In this document: one piece after another, positions 16,894 to 25,578 of the stretch | Numbering within the stretch: the stretch's first letter is position 1 | Layout: each line of letters starts with the position of its first letter | DNA from: Agrobacterium pusense | GTDB lineage: Bacteria; Pseudomonadota; Alphaproteobacteria; Rhizobiales; Rhizobiaceae | Assembly: GCF_900102105.1 (NCBI RefSeq) | Contig: NZ_FNBB01000001.1 | Span: 806,001-870,000 of the forward strand | Direction of reading: 5' to 3' | Length of the DNA stretch: 64,000 bases | Translations under genes and position numbers: made by a program | Notes under the pieces: model-generated | The model's input: the letters and a program-made list of their open reading frames with translations, nothing else | What the model was told of the DNA's origin: nothing | Databases searched by the model: none

Positions 16894-19800
16894 GCTGCCC
16901 TGTTCTGGCTGGATGCGGCGGTTAGGTCAGGAATGGCGCGGGCCGCGAAAAGCTCTTCGAAGCCCGGCAGACGACCGATCTTCTCGATGTTTTTGCGGCT
17001 CTGCTGAATGATCCAGCCATAGGTGCCTGGACTGTCCACCGACCAGATGTTGCGGCGCGCCAGTGCCTGCTTGTAGTCATCAAGTCGCTTGGCGGCGATC
17101 ATCACCGCAAGCTGTCCGTCGCTATGGTCGGAAAGAGCCTCGCGCGCATATTTCAGCAGACGCTGCATCAGGGCATAATCTTCCGTAAGAATGAGATTGC
17201 GCACCGCTTTTTCGATGGCGGCGTCGGAAGGACCCGATGCCATCGGCAATCGCTGCAAGGCGATGGCCTGCGCCATGCTCAACACAGTGTAATTGTTGAT
17301 CAGTGCGTACATGTCTTCCGTATCCGTTTGGCCATAGGCCGGCACGGTGCCGTTCAATACGGACTTGCGATCTCGATAGGCCAGCTTGAACTTCCGCAGC
17401 TGATGGGCAGCAAGTGCGGAAGCCAGTTCCTCCAGCAATTCCTTGCGCGGCTTGGCCTTGAGAATTTCGTCACTGTCCTGATAAAGCAGCAGCGCGCGTG
17501 GCATGCCGTAAACGAAATTGTGCTGTTCGCTCTCCCAGTTTTCCAGCAGCCATGCGGCCTTCGCTGAGCCAGTCTCCACCGCGTGCCAGTTCAGAAGCTG
17601 GTGAACGGCGTGACGATGGATCGCCGCCTGCTCGTCCTCGCCGATGATGGAGCCAAGCAGGATCGAATCGTGGCTGACTTTCTTCGGCAGGTCGCCATAG
17701 GGGTCGTATTGATAGACGAAACCGCCACTCATGCCGTTGCCGAAGCCCTTGCCAAAACTGCCGAGGTTAAGCACCGCACCGTTGGTCATGTATTCGCAGG
17801 CAAAATCCCCCACGCCCTCCACAACGGCGGTCGCGCCGGAGTTGCGCACCGCAAAACGGTCGCCTGCCTGCCCTTCCACAAAGGTGCGGCCGCCGGTTGC
17901 GCCGAACAGTGCGAAATTACCGACCAGCACATTCCCGCCCGCCTCCTGCGAACCGCCGCCGGGAGAACGCACGACGATGGTGCCACCGCAGGCGCTTTTG
18001 CCGACGCCGTCATTGCAGGTACCGGTATGGACCATGATCATGCCGTCGTTGCAGAAAGCGCCAAAGGATTGTCCAGCCGAACCCGATGTATCGATGCGCA
18101 CGGAACCCGCTTCCAGAAATCGACGGCCACGGCTGTCCCGCCTGACGGCCGGCAGGGCATCCGCCTCTTCGTCGGAAAGCTCATGGTTCAGCATACGTTC
18201 GATATCGACGGCGAGCTGGCCGCCGACGCTCTTGTTGCAATTGTTAAGGAAACGGTTGCCGCCAAGCTCGATGCTCTCGCGCCCGCCGTCGACCAGTGCC
18301 GAGCGCACGAGTTCGATGAAAGCATCGTCCAGCGCGAAGTCCTTTTCCATATAGACCGGGCTGTCGATCTTCACTTCCTCGACCACGGTTAGCATTTCCC
18401 GGAGGTCAAGCTGGCCAACGCTTGCGGGATGATCGAGTAGGTGAAGAAGATCTGAGCGGCCCCGCGCTTCCCGCAGCGAACGCAGCCCAAGTGCGGCCAG
18501 GATCTCGCGCGTTTCATGGGCGATGTTCATGAGATATTGCGCCAGCGCCCGCGGGTCGCCGTTAAACGCCTCCTGATTGGTGGTGAGACCGGCCGGGCAT
18601 TTGATGTTGCAGTTCTTCGCCATGACGCATTTCAGCATCATCAGCGCCGTGGTGCCGAATTCGAAACTATCCCCGCCGAGAAGAGCCGATTTTACGACAT
18701 CGCTCGCCGTCTGGTGCGCGCCGGAGCAGCGCAACAGCACCTTGGCGCGCAAGCCGGTGGCGCAAAGCGCCTGATGCACCTCGGCAACGCCGATTTCTGC
18801 GGCGCGACCAGTATATTTGAGGCTGGTGACGGCCGCCGCCCCCGTGCCGCCGGTATTGCCGGCGACGTTGATGACATCCGCTCCCGCCTTGGCGACACCG
18901 ACCGCGATCGTGCCGATGCCTTCTGACGAGACCAGCTTGACAATGACCCGCACGCGGGCTGCCTTGGCATCGTGGATGAGTTGGGCCAGATCCTCGATGG
19001 AATAGGTATCATGATGCGGCGGCGGCGAGACAAGCTCGACGCCCGGCGTACCGCCACGCGCGGCGGCGATTTCCACCGTGACCTTTGGAGACGGCAATTG
19101 TCCGCCTTCGCCAGGCTTTGCGCCCTGGCCGATCTTGATCTCGATCTCTTCCAGCATCGGATCGGCAAGATAACCGGCCCAGACACCGAAGCGGCCCGAT
19201 GCGAACTGCTTGATGCGCGAGGCGCGAATGGTGCCGTATCGCGATATATGCTCGCCGCCCTCACCGGAATTTGACATGCCGCCAACCATGTTGGTGCCAT
19301 GCGCCACAGCCTCATGAGCGGCCGCGACAAGCGCGCCATGGCTCATTGCACCAGAGGCGAGGGTCATGGTGATCTCGCTGGCTTTTTGCACGGCATTGAG
19401 CGAAATGTTCGCCGGCGCGGTGCGAACAAGCGAGAGGTAATCGGAAGCCTCGCCCCTCGCTTGAACCAGAAGAGCGCCCCCTTCAAGCCAATGTCCAACT
19501 ATGTCCTCGCCGAAGCGATCGATCAGCGATTGGCCAAGTGCTGCGAGCCTGGCAAGCTCATGGCCGTGCGGGCCGGTCAATTGCAGCCGGAAGGCGCCTT
19601 CCTCTGCGCCTTCGCAGAGCAAGCCCCGTACCATGAAGCTGTTATTGCCCTTGCGGGAAAACCGACCCATTTCACGGCGAAACTCTTCCGCCGAACCGGC
19701 GAACGTCACATCCGCCGGCAATTCCAGGACATCGCGCAGGGCGGCGGGGCGACGTGCTCTTTCTTCCGCCATCATACGGGCAAATGCGCGGTAGCCGGTC

Positions 19801-22394
19801 GTCACCTCGAAGGCATCGATCGCCTCCGGGGTCAACCGGTCAAAACTGGTGTGATAATAGGCCGCGTCGTCGAGACCGAAGGCATCTTCCAAGCGGTTGA
19901 GCGGCAGGAGACGTAACGCCTCTTCGTTTTCGGTTCCCTTGTCGAAGCCGATCTTTTCCTCCGTCATATCCACGAAACCGCGGACGGCCGTCGTGCCATA
20001 GGAATGGCCGGCCCCTTCGGCACGCTCCTTGAAAAGACCGAGCAGCGGAATGTCGCTTTCTCCCTTTACAGACAGCGCCTTGCGGTGCCAGTCCGCCACG
20101 GCCTGGGCGATGACGGCGAAGCTCACGCCGCCGACCGGCGTTTTCACATTCGGGAAATAACGCTTCAGCACGTCATCTTCCGTATCGAGGAAGTTCGGCT
20201 CGAAGAACTCGCCCCCGATATAGCTTTCCGCCGTACACAGGCCCACCTTGCCCATGGTCTTCATCAGCGACTTTTCCGCCGCCTTGGCGAAGCGCTTGAA
20301 GGCCTTGTCGGCTTCGCTGCCGAATTTCTCCTCGGCGCGGAACTGCACGGCGAGCGGATAGACCGCCGAAGCGCCAAAGCCGAGACCGGCTGCAATGTGA
20401 TGGGAGGAGGAGAATTGTCCACTTTCGACGATCAGCGACACACGCAGCCTGAGGCCTTCCTCGATCAGCCGCTGATTGATGGCGGAAACGACCATGATCA
20501 TCGGCAAAGCGGCACGACGTGCGGAAACATGCCGGTCAGTGATCACGGCAATGCCACCTTCGCCAGCGGCAAAAGCGGCGACCTCGGCGCACAGTCCGTC
20601 TATCGCCTCTCTCAATGCCGCTTCATTGGCCTCCCCTGTATCGAAGACGGGCGCATAGAGCATTTCGAAACGGCGCATCGGCGTCTCGGTCTGCTCGCGG
20701 ATGCGCAGCATGTCCAGGTGGCTAAGGATTGGCGAGCGCACGACGATCTGGCGGGCCTTCTTAGCGCCGCTGTTCGGCTTGGCACCCAGGGCCACCCGTA
20801 GCGTCATGCCATCAGCTTCGCGAATACTGTCTAGCGGCGGATTGGTGACCTGCGCGAAACGCTGCGAAAAATACTTGGCGACCCCACCTTCCTGATCGGA
20901 AAGCGCGTTGATGGCATTGCCGTATCCCATCGCCGAAATTTTTTCGGAACCGGAAGCCAGCATCGGGTCCATCAGGAATTTGAAACTTTCCTGATTGTGC
21001 GAATAGGCGACGTAACGCTGGTGACGTTTGAGATCACCATTATAACGCAGCGGTGAGCCCTGCTTTTCCGCTGGCACTTCCGGCAGATCCTCCAACATGA
21101 CACGGGCTTCGCGCAGCAGGGATGAATAGTCGCGGCGCGCGGCGAGAAGCTCCAGCGCCTCGACGGTGGAAAAGGCGCGGCGCGCGGCGTGGTCGTAATA
21201 AAGCATGCCGCCCGCCTCGATGCGGCCGCGCCGGATAACGCTCTCCGCCGGAAAGGCGATCTGCCCGGCCTCCGACATGACGCAGAGATATTCGTCCGTC
21301 TCGACGGTGCGTAGCGGGCGCAGGCCAAGCCGATCGAGGCGCGCGCCAACGATAGTGCCGTCGCCGAAGATCAGCGCGGCCGGACCGTCATTTTTCTCCT
21401 CATAGAGAGAGAAATATTCCAGCATCGCCCTCACGTCCGGCGACAGGGTGTCGTCGTTTTCCCAGGCTGGCGGCATCATCGAGACCACAGCGGTAACGAG
21501 GTCAAGACCGTCCTCCATAACCCGCGCCTGCAAGGTCTGGTCCAGACGGCAGCTATCGGACTGGCCTTTCGGCCTGACGATGCTGGCATTCTTCGCCAGG
21601 GCGACTGCCGCTTCCGACAGGCGGTTCTTCTTGTCGGTGTTGAGTTCGCCATTATGCGCCATCAGGCGGAAAGGCTGCGCCATGGATGGGTGCGGATCGG
21701 TATTGGTGGAGAACCGCGTGTGGAAATACATCGTATGCACTTCATGGCGCGGATCCGTCAGGTCGCAGAAATAGGGCATCACCTCATGGGAGTTCAGGCG
21801 GCCCTTCAGGACCTGCGTGCGGGCGCTGAGCGAGAGCGGATAAAAGCCGGCGAGATCAGGCACGGTATAAGCAAGCGCCTCAATGGCAATCAGTGCCTTG
21901 TGGATACGCCAGTCGAATTCGGCCGGAGTTGCGCATTCGGCCGGAGCAGAGAAAACCCATTGGCGGATCGGCAACTGGTAAGGGATGGCGGCAGCACGGA
22001 TGGCCGCGTCATTTACCGGTACATCACGGACGGTGAGGACCGAAAATCCCTGCTCCTGCAGCGCGCTGCCGATAATGCCAACCGCCTCATCATGGAACGC
22101 GGAGTTCTGCGGCAGGAAAAAATTGCCGACGCCGAACTGGCCGGTCTGCAAACCGTGTTCGCCAGTCAGTTTCCGAAAGAAGGAGAGCGACAAATCCAGC
22201 GACACCCCGGCACCATCGCCGACACCTTCTGCCGACATGCCACCGCGATGCGGGACCGCGCAGAGCGCCTCGTGGCCGCGCTTCAACACATCGTGAGTCT
22301 GCACGCCGTCCTTGCGGGTGATGAAACCAACGCCACAGCTGCTTTTTTCAAAAGCGGCATCGTAAAGGCCGAATTTTTGCTCCGTCACGCTCAA
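16890..22394 (-). CDS. Large glutamate synthase (GltB)-like protein
   Basis: At 1834 residues this is about 300 longer than ordinary GltB. Order: class II amidotransferase domain with candidate nucleophile Cys20 (SSCGVGFITRKDG, which implies propeptide removal), the central domain, the FMN/glutamate synthase domain (GEGGEHISRYG, IGQGAKPGEGGQLP, SPPPHHDTYSIEDLAQLIHD), an iron-sulfur motif at Cys1256, Cys1262 and Cys1266, a GXGXG domain and a C-terminal extension. Known GOGAT transfers the glutamine amide to 2-oxoglutarate. The cysteine spacing C-X5-C-X3-C differs from the usual C-X5-C-X4-C. No gltD partner is present; a diflavin reductase gene overlaps its stop. It may be a divergent GOGAT or a paralogue with another acceptor. 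Confidence 0.82.
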   Translation of the reverse strand: MSVTEQKFGLYDAAFEKSSCGVGFITRKDGVQTHDVLKRGHEALCAVPHRGGMSAEGVGDGAGVSLDLSLSFFRKLTGEHGLQTGQFGVGNFFLPQNSAFHDEAVGIIGSALQEQGFSVLTVRDVPVNDAAIRAAAIPYQLPIRQWVFSAPAECATPAEFDWRIHKALIAIEALAYTVPDLAGFYPLSLSARTQVLKGRLNSHEVMPYFCDLTDPRHEVHTMYFHTRFSTNTDPHPSMAQPFRLMAHNGELNTDKKNRLSEAAVALAKNASIVRPKGQSDSCRLDQTLQARVMEDGLDLVTAVVSMMPPAWENDDTLSPDVRAMLEYFSLYEEKNDGPAALIFGDGTIVGARLDRLGLRPLRTVETDEYLCVMSEAGQIAFPAESVIRRGRIEAGGMLYYDHAARRAFSTVEALELLAARRDYSSLLREARVMLEDLPEVPAEKQGSPLRYNGDLKRHQRYVAYSHNQESFKFLMDPMLASGSEKISAMGYGNAINALSDQEGGVAKYFSQRFAQVTNPPLDSIREADGMTLRVALGAKPNSGAKKARQIVVRSPILSHLDMLRIREQTETPMRRFEMLYAPVFDTGEANEAALREAIDGLCAEVAAFAAGEGGIAVITDRHVSARRAALPMIMVVSAINQRLIEEGLRLRVSLIVESGQFSSSHHIAAGLGFGASAVYPLAVQFRAEEKFGSEADKAFKRFAKAAEKSLMKTMGKVGLCTAESYIGGEFFEPNFLDTEDDVLKRYFPNVKTPVGGVSFAVIAQAVADWHRKALSVKGESDIPLLGLFKERAEGAGHSYGTTAVRGFVDMTEEKIGFDKGTENEEALRLLPLNRLEDAFGLDDAAYYHTSFDRLTPEAIDAFEVTTGYRAFARMMAEERARRPAALRDVLELPADVTFAGSAEEFRREMGRFSRKGNNSFMVRGLLCEGAEEGAFRLQLTGPHGHELARLAALGQSLIDRFGEDIVGHWLEGGALLVQARGEASDYLSLVRTAPANISLNAVQKASEITMTLASGAMSHGALVAAAHEAVAHGTNMVGGMSNSGEGGEHISRYGTIRASRIKQFASGRFGVWAGYLADPMLEEIEIKIGQGAKPGEGGQLPSPKVTVEIAAARGGTPGVELVSPPPHHDTYSIEDLAQLIHDAKAARVRVIVKLVSSEGIGTIAVGVAKAGADVINVAGNTGGTGAAAVTSLKYTGRAAEIGVAEVHQALCATGLRAKVLLRCSGAHQTASDVVKSALLGGDSFEFGTTALMMLKCVMAKNCNIKCPAGLTTNQEAFNGDPRALAQYLMNIAHETREILAALGLRSLREARGRSDLLHLLDHPASVGQLDLREMLTVVEEVKIDSPVYMEKDFALDDAFIELVRSALVDGGRESIELGGNRFLNNCNKSVGGQLAVDIERMLNHELSDEEADALPAVRRDSRGRRFLEAGSVRIDTSGSAGQSFGAFCNDGMIMVHTGTCNDGVGKSACGGTIVVRSPGGGSQEAGGNVLVGNFALFGATGGRTFVEGQAGDRFAVRNSGATAVVEGVGDFACEYMTNGAVLNLGSFGKGFGNGMSGGFVYQYDPYGDLPKKVSHDSILLGSIIGEDEQAAIHRHAVHQLLNWHAVETGSAKAAWLLENWESEQHNFVYGMPRALLLYQDSDEILKAKPRKELLEELASALAAHQLRKFKLAYRDRKSVLNGTVPAYGQTDTEDMYALINNYTVLSMAQAIALQRLPMASGPSDAAIEKAVRNLILTEDYALMQRLLKYAREALSDHSDGQLAVMIAAKRLDDYKQALARRNIWSVDSPGTYGWIIQQSRKNIEKIGRLPGFEELFAARAIPDLTAASSQNRAA

Positions 22395-22715
22395 GGCTCT
22401 CTCCTCTCATTGCGCAATTCGCGCGGCATCGCCTTTTTCCCGAATCCGGCGCGTCAGCCGGCGCTCTGCGGGCGGAGCCGCAGGCGACCTGGCTGCTCCT
22501 CTTCTTCTGCTATCGGCGTTTGATGGCGAGAACGGTCGTTTTGCGGCCGTCAAACGGCTGGGCGGCAATCGCCGCATTTTCGCAAATAATGATCGTGTTC
22601 GTTCGCATCGCGTTCCCTGATGGTCGATTTTCAAGCGCAAAAATACGCCGAATTACGTCAGTATTGCTTACGTAATATTTCATGATTAGGAAAGTCAAGA
22701 TTAAAATCGATCCGG
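22395..22715. promoter_or_regulatory. Upstream region of the glutamate-synthase-like gene with palindrome
   Basis: No coding region is supported in this gap. At 22652-22676 there is an imperfect 25-bp palindrome with ATTACGT and ACGTAAT ends and further matching AG/CT positions, about 260 bases upstream of the GltB-like start. It could be an operator for that gene. A related ACGTAACGT occurs in the control region of the neighbouring MFS gene (near 24222). Confidence 0.4.
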
Positions 22716-22719
22716 CGCA

Positions 22720-22764
22720 ATAAAAAAACAAAAACGCCGCGAAATCCGAAAGGATTCCGCGGCG
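22720..22764 (-). terminator. Terminator of the MFS transporter gene
   Basis: On the minus strand a 13-bp stem with one mismatch (22752-22764 with 22735-22747, CGCCGCG core) and a 4-base loop is followed by TTTTTGTTTTTTT. It lies 34 bases after the transporter stop codon. Confidence 0.88.
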
Positions 22765-22797
22765 TGACTGCTTCAGGAGTTTTTTAAATTGCCGAGA

Positions 22798-24126
22798 TCA
22801 CTCAGACGGCATTTCGAGCGTGCGGCTAAACCAGAGGGCAATAAGCGTACACAGGGCGCCCGACATGAGGTAGATGCCGACCGCGAAAAGACCGAATTTG
22901 GACGAAAACCCGAGCGCCACGAGCGGCGCGAAGCCGGCACCGATCAGCCAGGAAATGTCCGAGGTCAAAGATGCGCCGGTGTAGCGGTACTCGCGGCTGA
23001 AGCGGGAGGCGAGAGCGCCACCCGCCTGACCGAAGGACAGGCCTAGCAGCGAGAAGCCGATCAGCACAAAAAGATAACGGCCGATATCACCGGAACTGAG
23101 GAGAACGGGGGCCACAAGGCTGAAGAGACCAATCAGGACCGCCGCGATGGCGAGAAGTTTCCGCCGCCCTATGCGATCCGCCAGAATACCAGAAACGACA
23201 ATCATGCCGCCGGCAATGATGGCGCTGACGAACTGCACGAAGAGGAAGTCCGACACGCGCTGGCTGGTGTTGAGAGAAACCCAGCTCAGCGGGAAGACGG
23301 TGACGAGATGGAAGAGCGCAAAGCTCGCCAGCGGCACGAATGCGCCGGTGACAACCACCGGGAACTGCGACCGCAGCATTCTGAACATGGGACGCGGCTC
23401 CAGTTCATGCTGTTCCAGCATGGCCTGGAATTCCGGCGTCACGATCATGCGAAGGCGGGCAAAGAGCGCAAGCACGTTCAGCGCCAGCGCCACGAAGAAG
23501 GGGAAACGCCAACCCCAGGCCAAAAACTCTGCACTGGAAAGCTGCGTGACGAAAACGATGAAGAAGGCGCTGGCGAGGCCAAAACCCATGGCCGCCCCGA
23601 TTTGCGGCATCATGGCGTACCAGCCGCGCTGCCTCGGCGGAGCGTTCATGGCGAGCAGCGAGACAAGGCCATCCCAGGCGCCGCCGAGGCCAAGGCCCTG
23701 GCCGATACGAAAAACCGCCAGCAGGCAGGGGGCCAGCATGCCAGCCTCGGCATAGGATGGAAGGAAGCTGATCGCCATGGTGGAACCGCAGAGCGTGAAG
23801 AGCGCGGCCATCAGCTTGACGGCGCGGCCAAACCTGCGGTCGATCTGGAGGAAGATCAGAGAACCGATCGGCCTTGCGATAAAAGCGAGAGAGAAGACAG
23901 CGAAGGAATAAAGCGTGGCCGTCAGCGGATCCACGTAAGAGAAGAAGACATGCGGAAAAACGAGCGCGGAGGCGATGGCGTAAATGAAAAAATCAAAAAA
24001 CTCCGTCATTCTCGCAAGAATGACTGCAATCGTAATGCGATCCGGATCGACCTTTACGGGGCCGGCACCGTGTCCGTTCGCCTCTGGCGCCTGCCCAAAA
24101 GATGAAGCAGCATTCGTATAACTCAT
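22798..24126 (-). CDS. MFS transporter, metabolite:H+ symporter (MHS) family
   Basis: The 442-residue protein has 12 predicted membrane helices and MHS-family features: RMTEFFDFFIYAIASALVFP at the first helix, RPIGSLIFLQIDRRFGRAVK in the loop between helices 2 and 3, and FRIGQGLGLGGAWDG in helix 4. The family takes up organic acids, shikimate, proline/betaine or aromatic acids with protons; the substrate here is not evident. The ATG has an excellent AGGAGGAAT ribosome binding site. It is a single-gene unit with its own terminator. Confidence 0.88.
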   Translation of the reverse strand: MSYTNAASSFGQAPEANGHGAGPVKVDPDRITIAVILARMTEFFDFFIYAIASALVFPHVFFSYVDPLTATLYSFAVFSLAFIARPIGSLIFLQIDRRFGRAVKLMAALFTLCGSTMAISFLPSYAEAGMLAPCLLAVFRIGQGLGLGGAWDGLVSLLAMNAPPRQRGWYAMMPQIGAAMGFGLASAFFIVFVTQLSSAEFLAWGWRFPFFVALALNVLALFARLRMIVTPEFQAMLEQHELEPRPMFRMLRSQFPVVVTGAFVPLASFALFHLVTVFPLSWVSLNTSQRVSDFLFVQFVSAIIAGGMIVVSGILADRIGRRKLLAIAAVLIGLFSLVAPVLLSSGDIGRYLFVLIGFSLLGLSFGQAGGALASRFSREYRYTGASLTSDISWLIGAGFAPLVALGFSSKFGLFAVGIYLMSGALCTLIALWFSRTLEMPSE

Positions 24127-24432
24127 AATATTCCTCCTGCGTCATGGACGAACCATTTCATGTAACGCGCAGGCTCCTCTTCCGTTGCGTTACGATGCGA
24201 CGGATTGTCACACGCACCCTACGTAACGTCAATTGAAGTTTGAGAAGAAAGGCTTGCCCCACGGGCTTCCTATGCGATAATGCACGCGCTCCGCCTGTAA
24301 ACGCAGCTTTGACCGCCACATGGTGCATCGCAAAGATTTCGCTGCACCGCGACAATATACCTCATTTGAAAAATGATGTTCGGCAATTATTCGCGGCATA
24401 ATCCAAACTGTACGAGTTCAAAGAACGTGCGC
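24127..24432. promoter_or_regulatory. Divergent control region, MFS gene and cyo operon
   Basis: No gene is supported. The MFS side contains GTAACGC (24162-24168) with an inverted GCGTTAC (24187-24193) and a nearby ACGTAACGT, possible regulator sites. The cyo side must contain the oxidase promoter; I see no FNR-type TTGAT-N4-ATCAA box. An in-frame start at 24373 would extend CyoA but lacks a lipoprotein signal. Confidence 0.4.
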
Positions 24433-25506
24433 ATGATCAAAAAACTCCCATCCGCCCTTCTGGCAATTCCGGCAATGCTGCTGCTTAGCGGCTGTAACCT
24501 TGTTGTCATGAATCCCTCGGGCGACGTCGCCATCCAGCAGCGCGATCTTATCATCACGTCCACGGTCTTGATGCTGCTGATCATCGTTCCCGTCATTGCC
24601 CTGACGCTGTTCTTCGCATGGAAGTACCGCGAGTCGGCCAAGGCCGAGGATTACGATCCCGAGTGGCACCATTCCACGCGCCTTGAGATGGTGATCTGGT
24701 CGGCACCCGTCGCGATCATTCTGATGCTCGGTACCGTGACTTGGATTTCCACCCACCGACTCGACCCTTATCGGCCGCTGGAGCGCATCGACGAGAACCG
24801 TCAGGTCACCGCCGATATCAAGCCGATCACCGTCGAAGTTGTGGCCATGGACTGGAAGTGGCTGTTCTTCTACCCTGAACTCGGCATTGGCAGCGTCAAT
24901 GAATTCGCCGCTCCGGTCGATGTTCCGATCAATTTCAAGATCACCGGCACGACGGCGATGAACTCCTTCTTCGTTCCAGCACTGGCCGGCCAGATTTATG
25001 CCATGGGCGGCATGCAGACCAAGCTGCATGCCGTGATCAACAAGGAAGGCGTCTATGACGGCTTCTCGGCCAACTTCTCCGGCCCCGGCTTCTCGCATAT
25101 GCGCTTCAAATTCCACGGCCTCAGCCAGCAGGGCTTCGACCAGTGGGTGGCCAAGGCAAAGGAAGGCGGCAAGGGCTTCGGGCGCCAGGAATATCTCGAA
25201 TTCGCCAAGCCTTCGGAGCGCGAGCCGGTGCAATATTTCGCTTCGGTCGATCCGGAACTCTACAGCGCCATCCTCAACCGTTGTGTGGAGCCCAACAAGC
25301 TCTGCATGCGTGACATGATGCATATCGACGCCAATGGCGGCGGCGGCAAGGAAGGCATCGACATCGCCAAGGCGCTTAACTCCGTCGTCTGCACCCCGCT
25401 TGCGCCTTATGGCGTCGCCAGCGGTCCACAATCCACTCCGGCTGCTATCGAAGGCCAGACTTTCGAACCTGCGGCGCTGCCGGAAACCAAACAAGTCGCT
25501 GGCTGA
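24433..25506 (+). CDS. cyoA: Cytochrome o ubiquinol oxidase subunit II
   Basis: CyoA is the lipid-anchored cupredoxin-fold subunit of the proton-pumping bo3-type quinol oxidase. The 357-residue protein begins with a lipoprotein signal (MLLLSGCN, Cys near residue 20), two membrane helices (to about residue 115), and a periplasmic domain with WKWLFFYPELGIGSVNEFA. The CuA ligands of cytochrome c oxidases are absent, as expected for a quinol oxidase. It opens cyoABCD-surf1. The ATG at 24433 places the lipobox correctly. Confidence 0.93.
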   Translation: MIKKLPSALLAIPAMLLLSGCNLVVMNPSGDVAIQQRDLIITSTVLMLLIIVPVIALTLFFAWKYRESAKAEDYDPEWHHSTRLEMVIWSAPVAIILMLGTVTWISTHRLDPYRPLERIDENRQVTADIKPITVEVVAMDWKWLFFYPELGIGSVNEFAAPVDVPINFKITGTTAMNSFFVPALAGQIYAMGGMQTKLHAVINKEGVYDGFSANFSGPGFSHMRFKFHGLSQQGFDQWVAKAKEGGKGFGRQEYLEFAKPSEREPVQYFASVDPELYSAILNRCVEPNKLCMRDMMHIDANGGGGKEGIDIAKALNSVVCTPLAPYGVASGPQSTPAAIEGQTFEPAALPETKQVAG

Positions 25507-25578
25507 CGATACGTCCCGGCATTCTGCGGCGCGGCCTGTCCGCGCCGAATTTACGTCTTTGAATCGCAAGAGGCTAAA

